Of a stretch of 64,000 nucleotides of DNA, positions 1 to 10,440 are shown piece by piece. The notes beneath the pieces are model-generated. The model searched no databases. It was not told the origin of the DNA and saw nothing but the letters and a program-made list of their open reading frames with translations. Source of the DNA: Diphasiastrum complanatum (Eukaryota > Streptophyta > Lycopodiopsida > Lycopodiales > Lycopodiaceae); the NCBI GenBank assembly GCA_029204225.1, contig CM055100.1, positions 66,840,485 through 66,904,484 of the forward strand, read 5' to 3'. Both the position numbers and the translations under genes were made by a program. Numbering within the stretch: position 1 is the stretch's first letter; each line of letters begins with the position of its first letter.

Positions 1-899
1 AACAAAAATCATAAGCTTTCATCAAATTTAGACAATTCAAAGAACATGCAGAAAATCAAACTGGCAAACAAATCAAAGTGCTGAGGTCCGACAACGGGGA
101 GAATACATCTCCATCGAATTCGAGAAGTACTGCCTTAACAATGGCATTGAGCAATAATACATTACCTCCTATTCGCCTCAATCAAATGGTCTTGCTGAGA
201 GAAAGAACAGAACCTTAGTCGAATCGACAAAGTGCATTTATCACATGCTACACTTCCAAAGTCCTTCTGGGCTAAAGCTGTTTCAACAACAACCTATATT
301 CAGAACACATGTCCTACTAAAGGTCTCTCAGACAAAAGACCATTCGAAGTTTGGACAAGTACCAAACCTTCTTTATCAAACTTACAAGTTTTGAATGTAC
401 TGCTTATGAGTGGATTCCTCATGATCTCGGGAAGAAGCTTGACTTCCAGAGTATTAAATGTATTTTCATCAGCTACACTACTTCAAATCAAGCTTACAAC
501 TTGTTTCGGATCCTATCGAGATCGAAGATACTTCCACTAGTCGGGATGGTCATCTTCATCAAGATCTGTTTTTCCAACCTAAAGGGAAAAAAGGCAAAGC
601 CATGTAGCCGGACTTGTCTGACTCTTCCGACATAATTGACTTCGAGGTTCTTTAGTCGACTATTCCCAATGAAGGTCCGGAGCTCATCTACTTTTGACGA
701 AACAACATATCAACGAAAATCTGAAGATGATGATGTTGCAATTTAAGCAACTACAGTAGGTAAAAATGATCAACTTCCTCTATTCCTAGAAGATCATCAA
801 GAACTACCCATCAGGCATATCGACGAGTTGCAGCCTACCTTGTTCCGAGCCGATGATTGTCAAAGAGGCACTCAGTCAGCCCGATTTCGATCTCTGAAA
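1..899 (+). pseudogene. Copia polyprotein remnant: integrase core end to spacer before RT
   Basis: Decayed Ty1/Copia pol. Reading with several frame changes gives the end of the integrase core (a stretch close to SYSPQSNGLAERKNRTLVES at about 168-225), then HATLPKSFWAKAVSTTTYIQN (first 20 residues at about 244-305), then the post-integrase block with WIPHDLGKKLDFQS and KCIFISYTTSNQAYNLF in a shifted frame (about 410-510), then VIFIKICFSN-type text. These are in the order expected of Copia integrase and its C-terminal tail. In-frame stops, for example near 155, and frameshifts make it non-functional. The element enters from outside the window. It is interrupted at 899/900 by a CACTA element and resumes at 3,032. 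Confidence 0.85.
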
Positions 900-919
900 C
901 ACTACAAGAATTGCTGCGA

Positions 920-1380
920 TCTTTTACGTGATTTTCGACGTGGAAATCGTTTTAATTTTTTTTTTGAATCGACGCGAGCGTCGAAAAATGCATCGCTATA
1001 AGGTCGGTCGAAATCTGTCACATTTAAATCCATCGGAATCCGATGCCAAGCCCAAAATCGGCAACCGGCCGTATAGATGAGCCGAAGAACATGCCATGTG
1101 ACGTCGGATTTCGACGGCCCGGCCACGTGGATGTCGGAATCCGATGTCCATGTGGAAAAAAAAATTTGTCTGCCACATGGACGTTGGAATCCGACGTCCA
1201 CGTGGCTTGGCCGTCATAATCCACGTCCACGTGGAAAAATCAAACTTGAAAAAAAAAAATTCACTTTTTTTTCTGCCATGTGGATGTCGGATTTCAATGT
1301 CCACGTGGCCGGACCATAGGAATCCGACGTCCACGTGGCAAAAAGAAAACCGTGGCAAAAACCAAACATACTCCAAGTGA
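920..1380. repeat. Left subterminal repeat array of the CACTA element
   Basis: Repeated units mix TCGGAATCCGACGT with CCACGTGG. Five perfect CCACGTGG palindromes lie at 1,123-1,130, 1,198-1,205, 1,227-1,234, 1,301-1,308 and 1,331-1,338, with one-base variants (CCATGTGG, CCACATGG) between them. In CACTA elements subterminal repeats bind the transposase. Here the repeat core is also a perfect G-box (CACGTG). Short open frames over this array on both strands are by-products of the repeats. Confidence 0.75.
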
Positions 1381-2714
1381 CAGGAATTCGAAGTGCATAC
1401 TGAAATATAAATGATTACAAAAAATGACATAGATGAAATGAACTAAAAATAGATAAAGCCATACCTTATTATGAGTGCATATGCATGTAGCCGATAAGAG
1501 AAGAAGTGCTAGTCATGAATGCATCAATTGATTTTTCTATGGTTTGTCACTTTGCTTTTGTCCTGTGCTAGGACAGAACTACTCTCAACTAGAACAGCCA
1601 TGAGGGCTCCCATTGACAATAAATCAGTGAGTTCTCAATGGTCGTTGATAGATCAGCTTTAGACACAACAGTTGCAAGGCTCCCTTTTCATGGTCCGTGA
1701 AAGGCTCAGTTAGCTGAGTCTTTGATCTGACAACTAGCTTAGTAATGGCTTTCCTTCATATCTAATACTCATAACATAGTGAAGCTTGCAAAGTAGTAGC
1801 AGCAATGGTCAGATGTATTATAGAGGTAGCGATGTTAATAATCACATCTCTCAACTCTCTTTTGAAAATCAGCAATAATCCTTCAGTATTTTGGAAGTCA
1901 GACGTTCAATTCCTCAATGACACGGATTTGCCCAAGCCGTAAGGTGCTTGGACTCCTGACTAACTTCTTAGGAGATCCTTGGGGCTAGTTCTAACTCACT
2001 AGAGCAGAGATAATTAAGCACCCCATAGCCAAGATATCTCAAGCTTCCAATGAAGATAGTGAGTCAATGGCACTCTTCAAAGTTCATTTTGAGTTCTGAT
2101 TTCAACAGAAATGCAATCATACCGAGCACACTTCACTAGCTTTCTCTAGTTGATATCTCATTTTACATGTATCAGGCAACAATAGATTACCCTTTATGGC
2201 TCGATAAGGAGTAGCAACAAGATAGCCATACTGGATCAATTAGTGAGAAAAAGTGGCAGCTCTACATCTTTGATAGTGGAGCTGGTTATGATCTTCATTC
2301 AAACCTCAAGAGCTCTCAGTCTCACACTATTTCACAAAGAACATAACATTAAATCTAAACCCTAAAATTTACAAAGAACATAATATTAAATCAAACTCTT
2401 CTATCTATATTTTCTTGCTCCCTCTCATGTCTCTCACACACATTCTTCTCTTTCTCTCTCATTCGCTCATGATCATAAATCACTAAGACACATATTTGTG
2501 TCTAACTACACAAGATATACAATACAAAGAAGATAATGTACAAGAAAAAGTTACAAAAAAAGAAATCTTAGTTGCACATAACAAAACAAAAGAATCGTAC
2601 TTGAGACAAATGGAATTGATAGAGTTGAGAAGAAGCGCCAAAAGCCGATCTCCAACAATCTCCTACAAGAATAAAAAATAAGAAAACCCTAGAAAAATGA
2701 CGCGGCTTTGAGAA

Positions 2715-3011
2715 TTCGGTCACGGATGTCAGATTTCGACATCTGTATTATCCGTCGGAATCCGACGTTCTCTTTGTGCTTTTTTTTTTTCCCATGGACA
2801 GGTGATGTCATCCATTTAAAAAGTGGCAGTCTTTGAAATGGGATGTCGAATTTTGACATTTTTATTGGCCGTCAGAATCCGACGTCTGTAAAAAAAAAAA
2901 GTTCGACAATTTTTTTTTCGGCAATTTTGTGTCGGATTCCGACGTATTATTATGTCGGATTCTGACGGATTATGAAATTTTTTTGAATCTGTCGGAACCT
3001 TGTGTCGAAAA
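2715..3011. repeat. Right subterminal repeat array of the CACTA element
   Basis: Repeats of GTCGGAATCCGACG and GTCGGATTCTGACG type occur at about 2,725, 2,755, 2,835, 2,870, 2,930, 2,955 and 2,990, in both orientations. They share the TCGGA/TCCGA core with the left array but lack its CCACGTGG half, so the two ends are not equivalent. Confidence 0.7.
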
Positions 3012-3031
3012 TCGTGCATTTTGTTGTTTTG

Positions 3032-3160
3032 AAAGAAGCTATGGATAAAGAGTATTCATCTCTTATCAAGAATCAGACATGGACGATTGTCGAATTACTT
3101 GCTAGCATAAACGTAGTTGATTGCAAATGGATTTTCAAAGTCAATTTATCTAGTTCTGTG
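3032..3160 (+). pseudogene. Copia reverse transcriptase N-terminal fragment
   Basis: Continuation of the Copia remnant of 1-899 after the CACTA insertion. The frame reads EAMDKEYSSLIKNQTWTIVE and then VVDCKWIFKVN, the conserved start of Copia RT (the family has a KEAM-x-EY-SL-KN-TW block and a GCKWV-KVK block). Similarity stops around 3,160, and the rest of RT and RNase H is absent on this strand. Confidence 0.85.
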
Positions 3161-3258
3161 AATTCCCGTGTTTTTATACAGTTTGCAGAATTACAAGTGT
3201 TTTTTACACAGTCTACAGAAATACACCGAGTTTGACAACAATGTCGAGTTTTCTCTCT

Positions 3259-4019
3259 CTACAAAATCCAACAATGTCGTTTCACGATGTTAGCTGCTCC
3301 CACCTCGATATTTTTTTCTTTGTTTCTTTTACCGAAGTACAACTCACCTTCCAAAAGTTTCTTGAGAACACGATTACATATCGGATTTGGAAGGAACCGT
3401 AATACTCTGAACCATCGAATAACCAATGGCATGTTCTTCACTTTATGCATGGTGAAGTCTGGTTCATCATATGACAAGTACTCGGCTACATAACATTTCA
3501 TAACCTCCAAGAAGTTGTTAAATACTTTATCTGAACGAAATAAGATTAAAGTATACTCATCAAATTTTTTGTAGAGACTTTTTAATGGAAATTTTCCGTT
3601 TAGGGCTCCGACATTTACACTCCCCACAACGCCACGGAGACCTTGGTAGAACAAGGCCATACATCTACTTGTTTCATTATCCACTTCACTCCTTTGATGT
3701 AAGCGGGTCGTCCCAAGGAGATCCATATCTCGCGTGCACGTTCCATAATCTCAGGTAGGGTTGCTTTCTTCTTCATGGCATGTGGTTGGAAATTCAAGTG
3801 GTCTGATTCCAAAATGTAACGTGCCTCGTCTTTGAATATGCATATAAAACAATGCACATAGTGAATAAAGAATCTTACAATGGTTTTGCAAGCCTCGTGT
3901 CTCTCGCAACTATTTCACTACATGAATAGCATAAGTGTTGGCCATCTATAAGCTCAAATGTGCAATGTGACAAAAATCTATTTTTGCACAAGCCATCCAT
4001 TCTCGAGCCCTCGTTAGGC
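3259..4019 (-). pseudogene. Unidentified minus-strand coding remnant, frameshifted
   Basis: Three overlapping minus-strand frames (down from 4,126, 3,857 and 3,726) read like one protein broken by frameshifts. One segment has a CYSC-containing stretch (LCYSCSEIVARDTRLAKPL, about 3,880-3,940). Then follows CFICIFKDEARYILESDHLN with a basic-acidic tract to about 3,700, then KFDEYTLILFRSDKVFNNFL and CNRVLKKLLEGELYFGKRNK to about 3,290. Amino-acid composition is protein-like, with few low-complexity runs. I do not recognise the family. It directly follows, in the reading direction, a minus-strand Copia RNase H fragment, so it could be a captured host gene fragment or an unrelated older pseudogene. 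Confidence 0.35.
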
Positions 4020-5400
4020 AATAGAGGTATGCTTTCTACTGTTCCAAAAAATAGGTCCATTATTGAGTAGGAAGACATAGTCTGATGTAGACTTCCTTGT
4101 ATCCATGTCTCTTGCCCAATTTGCATCTATGTAGCCCTACAAAACATGACAATCTTCTACTCTTGGTTTGTTGTAGCAAATGCACTAGTCCTTGTTAGCT
4201 TACAAATACTTTAAACAAGTGTCTTCTAATGTGTTACTCCAAGATCTTAAATGAATTGACTCAGTGTGTGAGAGCATTGTTCCTTGTATAGTTTTAAAAC
4301 CTAGATCCATTGAAAAAAATTTAAAGGTTATAATTTTGAAAATCATAATCATTCAATAAATTTTGAACATATTTTTGCTGACTTATAAAATTCAGTCTAT
4401 TGATTCTGTCTCTATGGATTCGAGTGTTTTCTCGTAGATTTGTTATATCAAATTATTTTGACAACATAGTTTTAACTTGTTTAATAAGTTCGATGTCATT
4501 GCCAAAAAAACAATGTATCGTTAACATACAATATAACAATATGGAGAAAGTTCCTAAGACCTAATAATAAACATTTGAATTAGAAGAATTTGGTATAAAA
4601 TTACAATTTATAAAGAAGGTATTAATCCTTTAAAACCATGCTCATGGGGACTGTTTTATTCAATACAAGAGCTTATGGAGTTTGCACACCATATGCTCCT
4701 TGCCACTCAACTCATGACCTTCAGGCTGATGCATGTAGATGTCCTCTTCAATGACTCCATTTTAGAAAGCCGTCTACACATTCATTTAATAAATTTTCAA
4801 GTTCTTTGTAGCTACATAAGATAATAATAATCTTATAAAAGATAATATGATTACAAGGTTGAAAGTCTCTAAGTAGTTAACATTGGATATTTAAAAATAT
4901 CCTTTTGATACTAACCTAGCTTTTCTTTTATCAATAATGCCACCAGATTTGCATTTAATTTTGAAAATCCATTCATTTACTCTTGTTCAAGTGAATTCTT
5001 GAAGCCAGTACATTAGTATAATTTGAAGGTTCTATTGATATAATTTTTTTAATCTTTAAAATTTAGAAATTGGTCTTCAAGGAAGATGACATCCCCGCTC
5101 ACAAAAATCTTTCCTATAATATTAATAGTTGAATAGCCAACAAAGACGGTTTTGATGCTAGAGTTATCTAGCTTCTTTCTTAGCTCATTTGGAATATGAG
5201 CATAAGCTATGCAATAAAAAAATCTCTTGACAAATGGTTTTTGTTCGATCCAAACTTAAGTGGGAATTTAAATTTTTAGACTCTTGGTAGTGCATCTATT
5301 ATGAATATAGACAATAGTGGCAACAATTTGGAGAGAGATGCATGTGAAGCATGGCTTTGGCACATTCTCCCAAAGTTGAATGGTGTAGCAGAAAGAAAAA
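4020..5400 (-). pseudogene. Copia pol remnant: integrase end, RT and RNase H
   Basis: Read on the minus strand from 5,400 downward with many frameshifts. It gives an integrase segment resembling GECAKAMLHMHLSP (about 5,350), the block AYAHIPNELRKKLDNSSIKT with VFVGYSTIN and DVIFLEDQF (about 5,210-5,065), the RT start EWIFKIKCKSGGIIDKRKAR (about 4,980-4,910), the RT block NGVIEEDIYMHQPEGHELSG followed by KEHMVCKLHKLLY (about 4,760-4,680), GNDIELI (about 4,490), and the RNase H block GYIDANWARDMDTRKSTSDY (about 4,130-4,070). The order is that of a Copia polyprotein. Stops and frameshifts throughout make it dead. Confidence 0.85.
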
Positions 5401-7593
5401 AATTAGAATTTTGATAGGAAAAAACGATATCAACTTAGGACATAGAGTCGAGCTCAGTTTTGATTACTATCGACCTTCATATGTCGATTGGGCCAATTAC
5501 CATTCAAAATAGGACAAAGGAGGACATTTGAATCCCAATTGTTGCACGAGCTCGTATTTTGATTGTTGTGTGCAATAAGTGAATGCTTGGAGCCTTGTGC
5601 TAATTTTTTACTTGGGCTTACTACGTATATGTTATTTTCAACTTGGACTTCAATACATAACTTAGTAAAGGAGTCTAGTTGTCATCGTTACTATGAATAT
5701 ATTCTACCTCTCGCGAATGGGAGAATATTAGTTGTGCAAAAATATAGTATGTGAATGGCCATTTGTGGGTGGTTTTGTGCGAATACGCATTGTGTGGAAA
5801 TACTCACACTATTGTTGCTCCCAAGAAGAAAAACTTGCAGATTGAGGTTGGATCTAAGAAAATTATGATGTTAGAGAGCATGGTGGAATGAATGCTAGTT
5901 GGTGGATAAATGAGTTTGAGTTATGAAAACATAAAAATCAGATACAAAAAAATGAATCAAATCACTCAACTTCACAAAGAATCTGAAAATTGGGTGAGAA
6001 AAATGAAGAGACTTAATATCGAAGGTTCTTGTTGTGAAATTTTTTGCAAATGGTGTGAGAATTATGCAAAAAATAGCTTGATGTAGGCCAAAATTATGTA
6101 CATAAGGTCTTCCCGCACATGTGGAGGCTGTTCACATGTGTGAAAAGTACACATGCATTGACTCATGCAAAAGTTTTGGTGACATGCATGTAGAAAACCA
6201 TGCAATATAGTAAAAAATTGACATTCGGCAATTTTTAGGTGTCTAGGTGGTGCAAAATCAATGAATGATGATGAGGCACTAAAAGTGGCATGCATGCCAG
6301 TACACGCAACATTCCCACATGTGTGAAAAGATGCCATATCAGGTCGTGCTCATTCCATCATGTAAATACTCCATCATGATATATAGAGAAATCCAAGGGA
6401 AAAATAGAGCTAGTTTTGCACAAAACAAAGATTTCTCTCATTTGTCTTGTATTTTTTGTAATCTAATATAGTAATCATTGTTAGAACTTTATGCTCAGGC
6501 TTATTTCCATACAACAAGCTATCATTCACATGTGTGTAGCCGAATTTGGTCATAAACGCTTGTATAATCATGGTTCTTGCTTGTTTTTTGATGGTAGATC
6601 AATTTTAGGTCTTGTAATTGATAGAGCCATTAAAAGCTTTGCATCCAATCCGTCATAAGGTCCATTATTGTCTGATTTTCAACAAATGGATGTGTTGAGG
6701 TATAGCACCGACTGTGGTAGATGTGTGAAATTTTTTTGGGAGTGTTTCTAACCTCAAAGAGAAATTTGGCAAGAGTTTGGATATTGGCGCACATAGAGCA
6801 AATAGTGTTAGGTTTCTATTTTTGATAAAAATCAAAGGTAGTTTGTTGTCGATTGATTTTTACTTATTGAGGTGGATGTGTTGAAAGCTTGGAATTAGAA
6901 GAATAGATTTGACTAAACTTAAATAGATAACCTTGCCTCTTTTGGAATGTACCGCAAGCTCTTAAAAGTGATGTGGCCTCACCAACATTCTCATTGTAGG
7001 AATTTTTTTTTTACGTACTTCTGATTTATTTCTTAAGCTCTAATTTAGATGAAGATTTCCAAGCACTGGTATTAGGTTGTTTTCTTCAAACATTCTAATG
7101 ATTTGCTTATGGGCCAATTGCCAAGCAAACAAATCATATTTTGGCTAGTAGCCAACCCAATCGACACTTGTAGGTCAATGGATTTTAGGGTTTTCAAAAA
7201 ACCTGAAGGGCATCGATGTCTCACCATGTTTAGAAACAACCCTTCTTTTACCATCATAACCAACATTATCTCTTAGGGGTGCCACATGATGTGGGCATTT
7301 CTAAGAATTGCAAATTGGCTCGTGCCCACATGCACTCAACACTTCCATGAACTAGACCTAAAGACATGGTACATCAAGTTCTAATCTTTGGATAATGGCC
7401 ACCGTTTTCACACCTACACAAAAATACGTTCATGGCTACCTTTTTCGCACCTCCAAGAAACCTAATAAAATTTGGATGCCAAGTTAACTACCAATCCCCT
7501 GGGATGTATTTAACTTTCGTAGTGCTTTTTGGTTTCCAAGGGGAGGCTCAAACTTGGGACCAACGGATGCCAAGCTAACCAACCCAGCCAACC
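5401..7593. other. Intergenic, no supported gene
   Basis: AT-rich sequence with scattered short open frames on both strands and no recognisable domain. A local inverted similarity around ACATGTGTGAAAAG is seen at 6,130-6,150 and 6,315-6,335. I see no tRNA, no microsatellite longer than about 15 bp and no LTR pair. Confidence 0.5.
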
Positions 7594-7986
7594 TCATTGG
7601 GTCTGACCTTCATAGCTTTTTGGTTTCCAAAGAGGGACCAAAATAACTTTGGATGCCAAGCTAACTAACTGAGCCAACCCTGTTCGGTCTAACGGTCTTA
7701 GTGGCTCCCCCAACTCCAAAAATGCTTGCCAATCTCGAAAATAACGCGCACGGAGACCTTCTCTCTCCCAATCAAGTCCCATCTTGGCTATCATCGACGA
7801 CATCCTGCATATAAGCGACGCATACTTCGATGCATCCATATGCACATCAAACTCTATAGCCCAATTGGATGGTCGTAAGGTCGGCGCTGAGATTTTCCAG
7901 AGCGATATGTGAGGCGGGGTGATTCGAAAGGCTGATGTGGCAAGTTTTGATTGGCTTTGGATGTCTCTTGGGCTAGTCTTTTTCAA
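7594..7986 (-). pseudogene. Minus-strand ORF with a faint Ty3/gypsy RNase H-like stretch
   Basis: A 130-codon open frame. One part (about 7,870-7,800, minus) reads SAPTLRPSNWAIEFDVHMDA, which resembles the start of Ty3/gypsy RNase H, where a hydrophobic-proline segment is followed by F-x-V-H-x-DAS. Only about 30 residues fit and no neighbouring RT or integrase is visible, so this may be a tiny fragment or chance. The remainder is not recognised. Confidence 0.25.
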
Positions 7987-8739
7987 CCTCTTAATTTGGG
8001 TGGATTTTAGGGCTGTGCTGTTTTAGGGTTGTCATATCTCTCTCTCTCCCTCTCTCTCTTCCTTCCTTCCTTGTTTTCTAGTTAGTCAATCATTCAGAAA
8101 AACATTCATAAATCTCCATCGCCATAGCAGAATGGCCATCGCAATATCTTTCTCTTTCTCTTTGTCTTTCTTTTTCAGAGCAGGACAGGATTGAAACGTC
8201 TGGCACTGCGATGTCATGAGTGCGATGAGTGGTTTCATGCCCTGCGTCTTTTCTGCCTGCTCACACTGGCTTCTTGCCGGCAGCGTTGGAATGTTCCCAT
8301 CCTCAGGATGATTGTTCTTATGAAGAGCATCACTCTCAGCAACGGCGATGAAACTTTGGTGGTTAAAAAGCGTATCTGCAGTTGAGGTAAGCTGAGGAAA
8401 CATCGCTGCTCTCTCTTAGTAAGCTACATGATTTGCTGTTTATAATTATGACTTGCGGTTTGTGGTTCTATAGGCTGAGAATGAGAAGACTATAAACTTC
8501 AACTAAAATCACTGGTATGGGAGATGCAAAATGTAGAATAATGTATGTTGTGTTGCTGCTGCAGCGCATCTAATCTTGTGTTTAAGGAGTCGAAAGATCA
8601 GGCCTGCCAACAACATCTAGACTATTCGTAGTTCATTGCAAGGTTGTAGACGGAGTATAGCATCGAAATTGGAAAGCATTAAATTTTCCAAAACCTAATA
8701 TCCATCATGCTATGTTTAGTACGTCGAACTCTTTGTAGG
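7987..8739. other. Intergenic with a short pyrimidine tract
   Basis: Contains a CT-rich run at about 8,036-8,075 (TCTC units followed by TTCC units). Short open frames on both strands overlap here, but none has a recognisable domain. No gene is supported. Confidence 0.5.
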
Positions 8740-9539
8740 TGTTATACACACAAACTTTGTACCCAGCCTATTTGGGGAGTTCGGGAAGCATGGAGTCCCT
8801 CTTGACCAGGGGTTCTGGGAGCGAAGCCCCCAGCTGGGGGTTTGGGGGGCAAAGCCTTCAGCCGAAGTTTAGGTGCCATTTTAGGCAAGCTTGTCTTTGG
8901 GCTTCCGTAATCACAGAGGCGGTTAAGAAGCAGTGGAACTTTAGGGTTCAGGCTTTTCATATTTGTAATGAGACTTTAGCTTTGGATACCATAATACCGT
9001 CATGCTCGGGATAGCATAATACCATCATGATCCGTTTTTACTGGATTTTTTCCTCATGGGTTTCCCCAGATAAATCTCTGTTTTTGTGTATATGCTCTGT
9101 CTTGTTTACTGAGCTTTCCTTTTTGAACTCTTTAGATTTTAGTGTAGCATTGTTTCTCTTTGTGTCTTTTTTTTATTTCATCTAGTATTAGAGCAAGGTT
9201 TAGCTCATAGATGCCTGTTTTGAAACGCGTTCCGTTTTGGAGGATGACCTAATTCATCATTATTTTTGGAACGCATTTTTATAAAAAAAATTGTAATTTT
9301 TTTTAAAATCAACGAAAGTAGGGAATGACATTGGGCTGCTTTAAATAGACTGTTTGAAACTATTTGGCTGCCAAAAAAGACTGCTTATGTAGCTCATATG
9401 GTGATAGAAAAATATCAATAAAAGCTAAAAATAACAAACTTTGCAAGTTCATCGTCCAAGTGACGAATAAATTGCAAGATCATGGAAGAAGAAGTTTGTC
9501 ACATAGCAACGATTTCCTTGATGCTATTGTTCTAAGAAA

Positions 9540-9716
9540 ATGGCAAGCAATGCAATGGTTGAGATTGAGAAATTTAATGGTTCAAATGATGAGCTTTGGA
9601 AGTTGAAGATGGAAGATATTGTAGTGGACAAGGAGCAACAAATTGATGTGTCAAGAAAAAGGCCTATGGCTATGATTGATGAAGATGGGTCAAAGTTGGA
9701 TCTTAAGGTGGAATAG
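9540..9716 (+). pseudogene. Copia gag N-terminal fragment
   Basis: An ATG-started frame of 58 codons begins MASNAMVEIEKFNGSNDELW and continues KLKMEDIVVDKEQ, the usual opening of Copia gag (alpha-helical NTD with the F-x-G-x-N-x-x-LWK-KMED signature). It ends at TAG 9,714-9,716, and weak similarity continues past the stop. It lies about 350 bp after the putative primer binding site. Confidence 0.8.
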
Positions 9717-9886
9717 ATAGACGTATTGACAATGTTTCTTCATCGGGACCTTGAAGAAGAAATCTCCATATCGCAGTAGGAGGTGTTGAGGCAAAAAGTA
9801 AGGAAAACTTGGTGTGTAGGTTAAAAAAATTGGTATCAAAAGTTTGATTCACAAATGTTGGAATAAGCTTTAAACCATAGTTGCCC

Positions 9887-10138
9887 AGAAACGCGTTTCT
9901 AGGCAAACACGTTTCTGGACCAGAAACGTGGCCAGAAAAAAAAAACATAATGTAATCTTTTTTTCACCCCTCCAGTAGGAGTTAATGGACTTGAACTGTA
10001 CCATCTTTTACCCGAAACATTCAGCAACCTATACAAATGTATTGCCCTTAATTAGAGCTTTAATCTGATACCCATATTGCCCACAAAAAAAAAAAAAAAC
10101 CGTTTATGAGAAACACTGGTAAAATTCTGAAACGCTAT
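9887..10138. repeat. A-rich insertion headed by an AGAAACGCGTTTCT palindrome
   Basis: Starts with a perfect 14-bp palindrome AGAAACGCGTTTCT, followed by more ACGTTTCTGG copies. It then runs through T-rich and A-rich stretches to GAAACACTGG and CTGAAACGC near 10,106-10,136. It lies between Copia gag and RT, so it looks inserted. Similar GAAACGCG/GGAACGCG heads recur in the window (see findings). The transposon class is unknown. Confidence 0.4.
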
Positions 10139-10191
10139 GCTTAAAGTTTAAACACAACAAACCTAATCACCGTGTCTACTTGGAGCAGGTT

Positions 10192-10365
10192 GTTGATCAT
10201 TTCAATGTCTTGGTATTATATGTTGATGATATTTAATTTATGAGTAACAACAAGAAAATGATATAGGATGTTAAATCCTGATTGGCATTTCATTTGTAAA
10301 TGAAAGATCTTGGTGAGGCACATTTCCATTTGGGCATTGAAATTAAGAGACGACATATTTGAAAA
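10192..10365 (+). pseudogene. Copia reverse transcriptase catalytic segment with five stops
   Basis: One frame reads VDHFNVLVLYVDDI, stop, FMSNNKKMI, and so on to MKDLGEAHFHLGIEIKRR. This is the Copia RT palm with the YVDD catalytic motif and the KDLGE-x-x-x-LGIEI block that follows it. Five in-frame stops interrupt it. A weak RNase H-like continuation (VSEEYKF) follows near 10,470. Confidence 0.85.
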
Positions 10366-10440
10366 CCACCAATGCCCCAAAACTAAGGTGGTGCTCATTG
10401 TGATTGAATTGTAGAAACAAGTTTCTTGACTTATGTAGCC

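Larger units (their letters stand above)
900..3031. mobile_element. Non-autonomous CACTA (En/Spm-type) DNA transposon, 2,132 bp
   Basis: The left end reads CACTACAAGAATTGC, the classic plant CACTA terminus. The right end (3,012-3,031) read on the minus strand is CAAAACAACAAAATGC, an imperfect inverted match; further in, both ends carry GATTTTCGAC. The flanks are AAA (897-899) and AAA (3,032-3,034), the 3-bp target duplication expected for CACTA. Dense subterminal repeats of TCGGAATCCGACGT type occupy both ends, as in the family. The interior (about 1,400-2,700) has no transposase-like reading frame, so the element depended on a relative. Removing it brings the Copia integrase tail (up to 899) and the Copia RT start (from 3,032) next to each other, which independently supports both borders. 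The right terminus is degraded, so that end is the less certain one. Confidence 0.78.
8740..10440 (+). mobile_element. Decayed Copia element, probable 5' LTR, gag and RT remnants
   Basis: A probable LTR end (…TTATTTCA at 9,180) is followed within 2 bp by TAGTATTAGAGC (9,183-9,194), close to the initiator-tRNA-Met primer binding site TGGTATCAGAGC used by plant Copia elements. A possible LTR start is TGTTATAC at 8,740, giving about 441 bp; it contains an inverted GGGGGC/GCCCCC-rich stretch at 8,815-8,850. Downstream lie a gag start (9,540) and an RT piece with YVDD (about 10,230). Two A-rich insertions with GAAACGCG heads (about 9,213 and 9,887) break it up. No 3' LTR was found, so the LTR start is a guess. 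Confidence 0.55.

Noticed and set aside
920-1380. Possible CRISPR-like or satellite array
   Set aside because: Units are irregular in spacing and orientation, and the context is a plant transposon end; a subterminal repeat array explains it.
1077-1430. Four overlapping ORFs on both strands in the CACTA left end
   Set aside because: They follow the TCGGAATCCGACGTCCACGTGG-type repeat, which lacks stops in several frames; composition is repeat-driven.
8191-8403. Overlapping ORFs on both strands with CHECDEWFHALRLFCL
   Set aside because: The C-x2-C…H pattern briefly recalls a PHD finger start (CDEWFH), but the remaining Cys/His ligands are missing and no exon context was found.
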